From contig CADAUN010000097.1 of assembly GCA_902791085.1 (NCBI GenBank), positions 1-5,592 on the forward strand: a stretch of DNA of 5,592 nt, read 5' to 3'. The first letter of the stretch is position 1. The number at the start of each line of letters is the position of its first letter. The notes beneath the pieces were generated by a model that searched no databases, was not told where the DNA came from, and saw only the letters and a list, made by a program, of their open reading frames with translations. The DNA comes from an uncultured Erysipelotrichaceae bacterium. Lineage in GTDB: Bacteria > Bacillota_I > Bacilli_A > RFN20 > CAG-826. This document shows, piece after piece, positions 1-5,054 of the stretch. A program made the position numbers and the translations under genes.

Positions 1-344
1 TAGCCTTCTTCAACAATCAAAGCGCGAGCATCTAGCCATGAAGGGTTTGAGATGGTTGTTAATCATTAGCCTTCTTCAACAATGCGATCTGTGGTCAAGT
101 AGTGGTTGGTGTTTGAGATGGTTGTTAATCATTAGCCTTCTTCAACAGCGAAATGAAAGAAAAGTTAATCAAGGTCGTTTGAGATGGTTGTTAATCATTA
201 GCCTTCTTCAACGCATAAGTCGGAAAACACCATGCTCGCTGAGTTTGAGATGGTTGTTAATCATTAGCCTTCTTCAACTCTTTTTGTTGGTCTTAATGGC
301 GGTGTTCGTTTGAGATGGTTGTTAATCATTAGCCTTCTTCAACA

Positions 345-371
345 TCGTGCCGAACGACAATTACGGCACGA
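345..371 (+). other. Inverted repeat filling CRISPR spacer 6
   Basis: Within the sixth spacer (344-373), TCGTGCCG (345-352) and CGGCACGA (364-371) are perfect reverse complements separated by 11 nt. The 8-bp, GC-rich stem occupies nearly the whole spacer, so the guide part of the crRNA could fold on itself. The likely explanation is that the spacer was captured from a hairpin in foreign DNA, such as a terminator or operator; that origin is an inference. Confidence 0.85.
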
Positions 372-505
372 GAGTTTGAGATGGTTGTTAATCATTAGCC
401 TTCTTCAACATTGGTTTTGCTACTATTGTGCCGTCACTCGTTTGAGATGGTTGTTAATCATTAGCCTTCTTCAACCAGAATACCTAAAGGTCATGATGGG
501 CAATC

Positions 506-541
506 GTTTGAGATGGTTGTTAATCCTAAGCCTTCTTTAAC
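506..541 (+). repeat. Degenerate terminal CRISPR repeat
   Basis: This final repeat differs from the other full copies at repeat positions 21 (A to C), 23 (T to A) and 33 (C to T), while its first 20 bases are unchanged. Decay of the leader-distal repeat is typical of CRISPR arrays and is the main evidence here for array orientation. The last base lies directly against the A-run (542-547) that encodes the U-tract of the opposing ohyA terminator, so there is no trailer sequence between array and terminator. Confidence 0.93.
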
Positions 542-574
542 AAAAAAGACCGTTAAGACTTCATCCTAACGGTC
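542..574 (-). terminator. Rho-independent terminator of ohyA
   Basis: Read on the minus strand, an 8-bp stem GACCGTTA/TAACGGTC (548-555 with 567-574) with an 11-nt loop is followed at once by TTTTTT (complement of 542-547). It lies 24 bp past the ohyA stop codon. On the plus strand no T-run follows the hairpin, so it should act mainly on leftward transcription and is a poor terminator for the CRISPR precursor transcript. Confidence 0.88.
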
Positions 575-598
575 GTTGAAAGGTTGAAAGCTTGAGAA

Positions 599-2389
599 TT
601 AGATTAGCTTTGATTCTTCAAGCAATGTCTCAATGTCGGTGTCTTTCACTTTCTTTAAGACTTTCTTGAGAAGGGCTTTCTCAGTCAGGCTTAAATCCAT
701 GTCGGTGATTTTCTTACGGTCAATCGCATAATAGGTAGCGCGTAATAGTTCACGAACGTCGTAACGTGATCCCCAGACTTCAGGAACACCACGGTCAACA
801 TTGAGTAAGGTATAGACAGCTTCCATACCAGAACGCATGGAGTATTCAGTGGTGAAGATGGTGTCGTGTGGGATTTCTGCGAATTGGCCGATGAAGGCAA
901 AGTTCTTGGAACCATGAGGCACGACTAACGGGCGATCGGTTTCCTTCCGCGGTTGGAAGAAGGCGTCCACATAGGGCATAAAGGCAGAAGTGGTATTCGC
1001 ATGTTTGCTGGCATATTCTTCGATTTTGTCTGTCGGAACACCAATGTGATACATCCATTCTTCGGCAATTTCGATGCCGGTGCAGTCGCGCATCGGCTTT
1101 TTCACATAGTTGCCAGGACGATTGGTATAAAGCGAATAGAACCAAACCAAGACGCGATTATTCGGTTGATCTAAGAACTGACCTTGACGATTGATGGTCC
1201 AAGAACAACGCCAATAATCCCATGAATCTTTGACGGTGACGATGCCGCCGGTGCAAACCTTTCCATCGCGTGGATCACGTTCGGTGATTTTCATGATGTA
1301 GGGAATTAAGGCTTCATCAACATCAATGGTAGCTGACATCCAGTTTGTTTCTTCGATGTTGTCGCAGAAATTATCGACGTTGCCAAAACTGCCATCATGG
1401 ACTTGGTTTTGCATTTTGCGCCACAAATTCCAGGAATCGCCTTCTTTGACCTTAATGCTTCGCCAATTTGGCGCGGTCGTTTGATTGCCGTAGACTGTGC
1501 TATCCACACAAGAACCATTGGTGATGAACACCAAATCATCCTTGGTTAAGGCAATCTTCTCTTCCTTTCCTTCTTTGACAATGTCGATTTCTTTTGCCCA
1601 TTTATTATCGGAATCTTTAGCGTCGAAAATGACGTTTGTCACTTCCGTATGAGGAATGAATTCCACGCCATGCGCTTCTAAATAATGAAGCAAAGGCAAA
1701 ATCATCGAATCATATTGGTTATAGCGAGTAAAACGTAACGCGGTGAAATCAGGCAAGCCATCGATATGATGGACATAACGTTGAAGATAACGTTTCATTT
1801 CAAGTGCGCTTGACCATTCTTCGAATGCAAACATCGTTTGCCAATAAAGCCAGAAATTGGATTTCCAGAAATGATCATCGAAGCAATCGCTGATTTTCTT
1901 GTCTTCCAAATCTTTTTCTGGAGTCAAAAAGAGTTTCAGTAATTCTTCTTGTGCCTTGCGGTCTAACGTAAAGTCGTGACCGGTAGGAAGCTTTTGTCCA
2001 CGATTTGCAGTGGCGCGGCATAACGAATAATTGGGATCGGCATTGTTTAGCCAACGATATTCGTCTAAGACTGAGACATTAGGATCGGATGACGAAGGAA
2101 CATCTCTAAAAACATCCCACATGATTTCGAAATGGTTGTCCATTTCGCGTCCACCGCGCATGATATAACCATTTTTGGGGTCGTGATATCCATCGCACGC
2201 TCCGCCGGCGAGCGGATCGCGGTCAAAAATATGGATGTGGTTGCCAGGCACTTGACCGTCTCTCACCAGATAGAAAGCAGCGGTCAGTCCAGCTAAGCCT
2301 GAGCCAATGATGTAAGCGTGTTTTTGCTCAGCGCCTTCGGGTTTCTTTGGACGGGCGAAGGCTTCGTAATTTCCAGCAGAATAATACAT
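599..2389 (-). CDS. ohyA: Oleate hydratase (fatty acid double-bond hydratase, 'myosin-cross-reactive antigen' family)
   Basis: This FAD enzyme adds water to the cis-9 double bond of free unsaturated fatty acids, turning oleate into 10-hydroxystearate; in Gram-positives it is linked to tolerance of antimicrobial host fatty acids. The product has 596 residues, close to the roughly 590 usual for the family. The N-terminus MYYSAGNYEAFARP is the family signature and fixes the start. A Rossmann dinucleotide-binding motif GSGLAGL lies at residues 29-35, and RGGREM at 78-83 contains Glu82. By count, Glu82 and Tyr201 fall at the same numbers as the catalytic pair of Staphylococcus aureus OhyA. A second conserved flavin-region segment (FIGQFAEIP) starts near residue 499. 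The last 30 residues are lysine-rich and helix-prone, as in the tail thought to contact the membrane in S. aureus. An AAGGAGA ribosome site precedes the start. The enzyme is probably cytosolic and membrane-associated. It follows tetR by 147 bp. No lesion was seen. Confidence 0.97.
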   Translation of the reverse strand: MYYSAGNYEAFARPKKPEGAEQKHAYIIGSGLAGLTAAFYLVRDGQVPGNHIHIFDRDPLAGGACDGYHDPKNGYIMRGGREMDNHFEIMWDVFRDVPSSSDPNVSVLDEYRWLNNADPNYSLCRATANRGQKLPTGHDFTLDRKAQEELLKLFLTPEKDLEDKKISDCFDDHFWKSNFWLYWQTMFAFEEWSSALEMKRYLQRYVHHIDGLPDFTALRFTRYNQYDSMILPLLHYLEAHGVEFIPHTEVTNVIFDAKDSDNKWAKEIDIVKEGKEEKIALTKDDLVFITNGSCVDSTVYGNQTTAPNWRSIKVKEGDSWNLWRKMQNQVHDGSFGNVDNFCDNIEETNWMSATIDVDEALIPYIMKITERDPRDGKVCTGGIVTVKDSWDYWRCSWTINRQGQFLDQPNNRVLVWFYSLYTNRPGNYVKKPMRDCTGIEIAEEWMYHIGVPTDKIEEYASKHANTTSAFMPYVDAFFQPRKETDRPLVVPHGSKNFAFIGQFAEIPHDTIFTTEYSMRSGMEAVYTLLNVDRGVPEVWGSRYDVRELLRATYYAIDRKKITDMDLSLTEKALLKKVLKKVKDTDIETLLEESKLI

Positions 2390-2394
2390 GTTTT

Positions 2395-2401
2395 TCTCCT
2401 T
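2395..2401 (-). promoter_or_regulatory. ohyA ribosome binding site
   Basis: The minus strand reads AAGGAGA, then AAAAC, then ATG, a near-consensus Shine-Dalgarno sequence 5 nt from the start. It is much the strongest ribosome site in the window, suggesting that ohyA is translated efficiently, in contrast with the weak or absent sites of tetR, folA and the transporter. Confidence 0.85.
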
Positions 2402-2442
2402 GCCTCTTCGGGCATTTTCACTTTAAGAAAAAAGAAAAACAC

Positions 2443-2532
2443 GTCAAATGGTCAAAATTTGATTGCTGACAAAAAAATATAATTTTGGAATAATATGACA
2501 AAATATTTTACAAAATAATGTCTCTGTCAAAA
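2443..2532 (-). promoter_or_regulatory. Repeated TTTTGWCA-like elements upstream of ohyA (candidate operators)
   Basis: On the minus strand the ohyA upstream region holds TTTTGACA (2525-2532), TTTTGTCA (2496-2503), TTTTGTCA (2467-2474), TTTTGAC (2451-2457) and TTTGAC (2443-2448). The 2451-2457 copy is part of an 11-bp inverted repeat, TCAAA-A-TTTGA (2452-2462). The TTTGACA core also occurs in the palindrome at the tetR start. These may be half-sites for the neighbouring TetR protein, but the AT-richness raises the chance of coincidence and the spacing is irregular. Confidence 0.3.
2502..2530 (-). promoter_or_regulatory. Candidate ohyA promoter
   Basis: A perfect -35 box TTGACA (2525-2530) begins just past the tetR stop codon. 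Seventeen bases later comes AATATT (2502-2507), a 4 of 6 match to the -10 consensus, in very AT-rich DNA. It would start transcription near 2495 and give a 5' leader of about 105 nt. A TAAAAT that fits better lies only 14 nt from the -35 box, so the -10 assignment is uncertain. ohyA may also be read from upstream promoters. Confidence 0.4.
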
Positions 2533-2536
2533 TTGC

Positions 2537-3106
2537 TTATTTTCGGCCGGAATATGCGTTTAATGCATTCGGAATGGTTCCTTTGATTAAAGGGGATAAA
2601 TGGTGAATGATGGCTTTGGGATCGTCTGCCATGCCGCGATCTACCCAACCAATGACAATATCGATAAAAGAGACCGTATAAAAATTGGCGATAAAGTCTT
2701 TGTCTTTCTGGGTGACATCTAAGATCAGCAAGCGTTCGGCCACTTCATTGACGACATGATTGAGTAATGGCAGGGTTAAATGATAAAGATAACGGATTAA
2801 GGTATCTTTTGAGACAGAATGGTAGATATTCATGATAAAAGGTTCTTCTTTTTTCGCCAATCTGAAGATGTCTAAAAACCCTTCTTCCCAAGTGGTGTAA
2901 TCGCGATTTTGTTTTAAGGCAGCATCGGCTTCAGTTTGGCAAATCCATTCCACCAAATCGGCAATGTCATTGAAATGATAATAAAAGGTTTGTCTCCTAA
3001 CGCCCGTTCGTTCGCAAAGCTCTCCGATGGTGATTTTGGTCAATGGTTTTTCCGCGCACAAATCTTTGAGCGACTGCGCTAACGCTTTCTTTGTTAATGT
3101 TGACAT
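2537..3106 (-). CDS. TetR/AcrR-family transcriptional regulator (DhaS-like)
   Basis: This 189-residue one-component DNA-binding regulator begins MSTLTKKALAQSLKDL, the usual opening of the DhaS / 'dihydroxyacetone kinase regulator' branch of the TetR family, which supports the chosen start. The helix-turn-helix spans about residues 25-45 (KITIGELCERTGV, then RRQTFYYHF). The C-terminal half has the helical ligand/dimer domain of that branch (FYTVSFIDIVIGWVDRGM, about 143-160). It has no dihydroxyacetone kinase neighbour here; it sits 40 bp after an MFS gene and 147 bp before ohyA, so a fatty acid or acyl-CoA ligand and control of these neighbours are more likely, though inferred. No Shine-Dalgarno sequence precedes the ATG. 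An extended -10 box lies so close that the mRNA may be leaderless, and a palindrome overlaps the start, pointing to autoregulation. Confidence 0.93.
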   Translation of the reverse strand: MSTLTKKALAQSLKDLCAEKPLTKITIGELCERTGVRRQTFYYHFNDIADLVEWICQTEADAALKQNRDYTTWEEGFLDIFRLAKKEEPFIMNIYHSVSKDTLIRYLYHLTLPLLNHVVNEVAERLLILDVTQKDKDFIANFYTVSFIDIVIGWVDRGMADDPKAIIHHLSPLIKGTIPNALNAYSGRK

Positions 3107-3113
3107 GTGTCAA
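3100..3113. promoter_or_regulatory. Palindromic candidate operator over the tetR start codon
   Basis: TTGACA and TGTCAA form perfect 6-bp arms with a 2-nt centre. The site covers the tetR ATG (3104-3106) and touches the -10 box (3113-3118). A TetR dimer here would block RNA polymerase or the start of translation. The position is typical of autoregulated TetR genes; binding itself is inferred. Confidence 0.5.
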
Positions 3114-3121
3114 ATATAGCA
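3113..3121 (-). promoter_or_regulatory. Extended -10 promoter of tetR, possible leaderless start
   Basis: The minus strand reads TG-C-TATATT, an extended -10 element with 5 of 6 matches in the hexamer. The tetR ATG begins 7 nt after its last base, just where transcription should start, so the mRNA may begin at or within a base or two of AUG. No good -35 box is seen at 16-18 nt, which extended -10 promoters can tolerate. Confidence 0.45.
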
Positions 3122-3146
3122 CAAAAAGGAAATGGGAACATTGCCA

Positions 3147-4379
3147 TCAAATAGAATGGCTTTTCTCTTCCTTTTGATGTAAGGGTTCGCAAAGGAAGAA
3201 AAGAATGCTAGAGACACCAATCGTAACGGAAGTGAAGATGCACAAAACCATAGGATGATTTTCATAAAGGTAAGCGTGCAAAAAAGAGAAAGCGAAGGCA
3301 GAGACCCCGTATGCCAATTCATAGAAGCCAAATGCTTTCGCGCGATCCGCTTTGGGAGAAAGCGAGGTGACGCCTGACAACAAGACGGATTCCATGGCAC
3401 CCATCCCGATCCCCCAGAACGTCAATCCCAAAAACACGATGAGCAGATTGGAATTCATAAAGAAACAAAAAGCATAAGGGGCGGTGAATAATGCCGCTAA
3501 GCCCACGCTACGGAAGCCAATATGGTCATAAAGATAACCAAACAGCAACGCGGATAAAGCGTCAATCAACATCGCATAGGAATAAAGCAACGGGAAGAAA
3601 TTGTCTGGCAACAAAGCTAAATCCCCCAAATGCTTATTGATTAAGCCAAAGGAATCCATAAAGCCCATCGCAAAGACGAACGCGCCAATCACAAAGAGAA
3701 CGTAGGTTTTGCTGCTTAAGAAAGAACCAATCTTCTCTTTGCTATCGTGTTCAAAGGATTCTGGCTTAGGAAATAGAAAACGAGAAGTCCAAAGCAAGAC
3801 AAGGCAAAGAATCGCCGGAATGGATAAAGAGGCAAATCCCCATACATATTGGGAATATTCGCTATCCTGTAACCGCATTGAATATACGGCTGTCAAAATA
3901 AGGGGACCAATGCAGGCACCGATTTGGTCTAAGGCTTCGCCTAAGGCAAAGCTTTTGCCTGCCCCTCTTTCTTTGGCAGCAAAGGAAACCAATGCGCTTT
4001 TGGAAGGTTTCTTAATTGCCTTTCCGAATTTCTCCATCAAGATGAAGAAAACGGCAAGTTGCCATTTTCCATTTGGCACCGCCGCTAACAAAGGAACGGA
4101 AGCCATATCGATGGTGTAGCCAAGAATGGTAAACAACCAATATTTCTTGGTTTTATCGGATAGCCAGCCAAAGAATAAACGGAGTCCAGAGCCAAGCAAC
4201 GTGGCAACGCCTCCGACGGCAGCGATCACAATGGTTGGAGCGCCTAAAAACGATTCAAACTTGCCCTGAACAGAATTGGCACCTTCAAAGACCATGTCAT
4301 TAAACAAAGACATGATTGACATCAAGACAATGAAGGCGAACGCTTTTTGAACGAGGGTAAGTGGTTTACGTTTCGACAT
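3147..4379 (-). CDS. Major facilitator superfamily (MFS) transporter
   Basis: This 410-residue integral membrane protein has about twelve hydrophobic segments in two groups of six, separated by a charged loop (PKPESFEHDSKEK, near residue 210). The MFS motif A between segments 2 and 3 is clear: GWLSDKTKKYW at residues 71-81. After segment 4 comes KKPSKSALVSFAAKERGAGKSFALGEALDQIGA (read in two parts), a pattern seen in drug/metabolite MFS exporters of the type with RAPSRDAL-like motifs. The start MSKRKP puts a short positive tail before segment 1, as expected for a cytoplasmic N-terminus. The ribosome site is weak (GGAAAGAG, 13 nt away). The substrate cannot be read from sequence. Its position just upstream of tetR and ohyA suggests efflux of fatty acids or another toxic amphiphile, but this is inference. 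The stop is TGA. Confidence 0.9.
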   Translation of the reverse strand: MSKRKPLTLVQKAFAFIVLMSIMSLFNDMVFEGANSVQGKFESFLGAPTIVIAAVGGVATLLGSGLRLFFGWLSDKTKKYWLFTILGYTIDMASVPLLAAVPNGKWQLAVFFILMEKFGKAIKKPSKSALVSFAAKERGAGKSFALGEALDQIGACIGPLILTAVYSMRLQDSEYSQYVWGFASLSIPAILCLVLLWTSRFLFPKPESFEHDSKEKIGSFLSSKTYVLFVIGAFVFAMGFMDSFGLINKHLGDLALLPDNFFPLLYSYAMLIDALSALLFGYLYDHIGFRSVGLAALFTAPYAFCFFMNSNLLIVFLGLTFWGIGMGAMESVLLSGVTSLSPKADRAKAFGFYELAYGVSAFAFSFLHAYLYENHPMVLCIFTSVTIGVSSILFFLCEPLHQKEEKSHSI

Positions 4380-4408
4380 AAAAAAGAAAAGTCTCTTTCC
4401 GTCATTTT

Positions 4409-4436
4409 AGGATAGGCGGCCTTAAGGTCTTGTCAA
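4409..4436 (-). promoter_or_regulatory. Candidate promoter of the MFS transporter gene
   Basis: A perfect -35 box TTGACA (4431-4436) is followed after 16 nt by TATCCT (4409-4414), a 4 of 6 match to the -10 consensus. Initiation near 4402 would give a 5' leader of about 23 nt that includes the weak GGAAAGAG ribosome site (4393-4400). The spacer holds the 8-bp palindrome CCTTAAGG (4420-4427). The promoter would separate the transporter group from thyA-folA. Confidence 0.45.
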
Positions 4437-4438
4437 GG

Positions 4439-4475
4439 CAATCCCATAAGATTCTTAAGATGATATGTAGGATTG
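4439..4475. repeat. Inverted repeat between folA and the transporter gene
   Basis: CAATCC (4439-4444) and GGATTG (4470-4475) are reverse complements 25 nt apart, just upstream of the candidate transporter promoter. The intervening DNA contains the small palindrome TCTTAAGA (4453-4460). It has no T-run, so it does not look like a folA terminator; it could be a regulator site or chance. The rest of this 154-bp gap (4380-4533) shows no gene. Confidence 0.25.
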
Positions 4476-4533
4476 ACAATAGCTTTACCGAATCTCGGTT
4501 GTTAGAAAAGATGATTTGTCTCTATCTCTTCAC

Positions 4534-5049
4534 TTAAAGAGGAAGTGGTGCCTTGTTTTGATACGTCAAAAAACGAATGGTATAACCATTGTCTTCTTCG
4601 GGAAGTGAAGAAGAAATCACAACAAAATTCGGATTTTCGTCAAGATTCGGAAAGAAGACTTCGGCTTTGCCGTCTGCCATAACTTTGGTCAAAAGCACTT
4701 CGTTCACGTAGGGCAGCATTTGGCGATAGATTGAGGCGCCGCCAATGATATAAACATCCTCTTTTTCTAGGGCTTCTTTGATGGCTAATTTAAAGTCTTC
4801 AAAGGTATGCACATTAATGACATCTAGATATTCATGATCAACATCCTTTGAAAGGACAATATTGGTACGATTCTTTAAAGGTTTGCCACCAGGAAAGGAC
4901 AGCAAAGTGTTTTCTCCCATGGCAACGACGTGCCCTGAGGTGGTTTTGCGAAAGAAAGCCATATCTAAAGGCAAATGGAACAAGAGACCGTTCTTTTTCC
5001 CAATGCCAAAATGTTTATCGCAATTTAAAATGGCGCGTAAGGTATGCAT
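4534..5049 (-). CDS. folA: Dihydrofolate reductase
   Basis: This cytosolic enzyme reduces dihydrofolate to tetrahydrofolate with NADPH, regenerating the cofactor oxidised by ThyA; it is the target of trimethoprim. The length, 171 residues, is normal for a chromosomal bacterial DHFR. Visible landmarks are the N-terminal strand and loop (LNCDKHFGIG, 8-17), the acid of the active site Asp29 in HLPLDMAFF (E. coli Asp27), the cofactor segment VAMGENTLLS (42-51), Arg61 in PLKNRTNIVLS (E. coli Arg57), YIIGGASIYRQMLP (100-113) and LTKVMADGKAEVFFP (120-134). Two sites depart from the usual pattern: the Trp of the common PW(N/H)LP motif is Phe24, and the residue after MG is Glu46 rather than the usual Arg/Lys. 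The start is 5 bp past thyA with no clear Shine-Dalgarno sequence, so translation is probably coupled to thyA. Confidence 0.95.
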   Translation of the reverse strand: MHTLRAILNCDKHFGIGKKNGLLFHLPLDMAFFRKTTSGHVVAMGENTLLSFPGGKPLKNRTNIVLSKDVDHEYLDVINVHTFEDFKLAIKEALEKEDVYIIGGASIYRQMLPYVNEVLLTKVMADGKAEVFFPNLDENPNFVVISSSLPEEDNGYTIRFLTYQNKAPLPL

Positions 5050-5054
5050 ATTTT

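Larger units (their letters stand above)
1..541 (+). CRISPR. CRISPR array, type II-like, trailer end (left side cut by window)
   Basis: The direct repeat is 36 bp, beginning GTTTGAGATGG and ending CCTTCTTCAAC. The window opens with the last 14 bp of a repeat (1-14). Full repeats follow at 45-80, 111-146, 177-212, 243-278, 308-343, 374-409, 440-475 and 506-541. The first seven full copies are identical; the last has three substitutions. The eight spacers are 30 bp except the fifth (279-307, 29 bp) and share no obvious similarity. The GTTTnAGATG start and little internal symmetry resemble tracrRNA-dependent type II repeats of Lactobacillus and Bifidobacterium, so type II (perhaps II-A) is inferred. 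The degenerate repeat on the right marks the trailer end, giving rightward crRNA transcription with the leader to the left. No cas gene, leader or tracrRNA anti-repeat is visible here, so the subtype is unproven. Confidence 0.97.

Noticed and set aside
38..540. Two overlapping plus-strand open frames encoding a LRWLLIISLLQ repeat protein
   Set aside because: They are the CRISPR repeats translated. The 66-bp repeat-spacer period is a multiple of three, which keeps a frame open; there is no ribosome site, and the frame shifts at the 29-bp spacer.
575..590. Tandem GTTGAAAG-GTTGAAAG next to the array, considered as a remnant anti-repeat (tracrRNA) because the complement of the repeat end begins GTTGAAG
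   Set aside because: Similarity stops after about seven bases and does not extend into the rest of the repeat complement, so it does not support a tracrRNA.
2141..2155. ATGGTTGT match to the CRISPR repeat within ohyA
   Set aside because: Only eight to nine bases match, and they lie inside a conserved coding region; this is chance.
2401..2414. TGCC/GGCA mini-hairpin just before the ohyA ribosome site, considered as a translational control element
   Set aside because: A 4-bp stem with a 6-nt loop is too weak and does not cover the ribosome site.
3143..3160. GCCAT/ATGGC inverted repeat at the transporter stop codon, considered as a terminator
   Set aside because: The stem is only 5 bp, it includes the end of the coding sequence, and no adjacent T-run follows on the minus strand.
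3110..3400. Minus-strand open frame overlapping the 3' end of the transporter gene
   Set aside because: It is a shadow frame of the MFS gene, has no family resemblance, and overlaps a well-supported coding sequence. The same applies to the other overlapping frames within ohyA, the transporter and folA.
4487..4499. ACCGA-ATC-TCGGT hairpin after folA, considered as the thyA-folA terminator
   Set aside because: The stem is short and is followed by AAAGC rather than a T-run on the minus strand. No convincing terminator was found in this gap.
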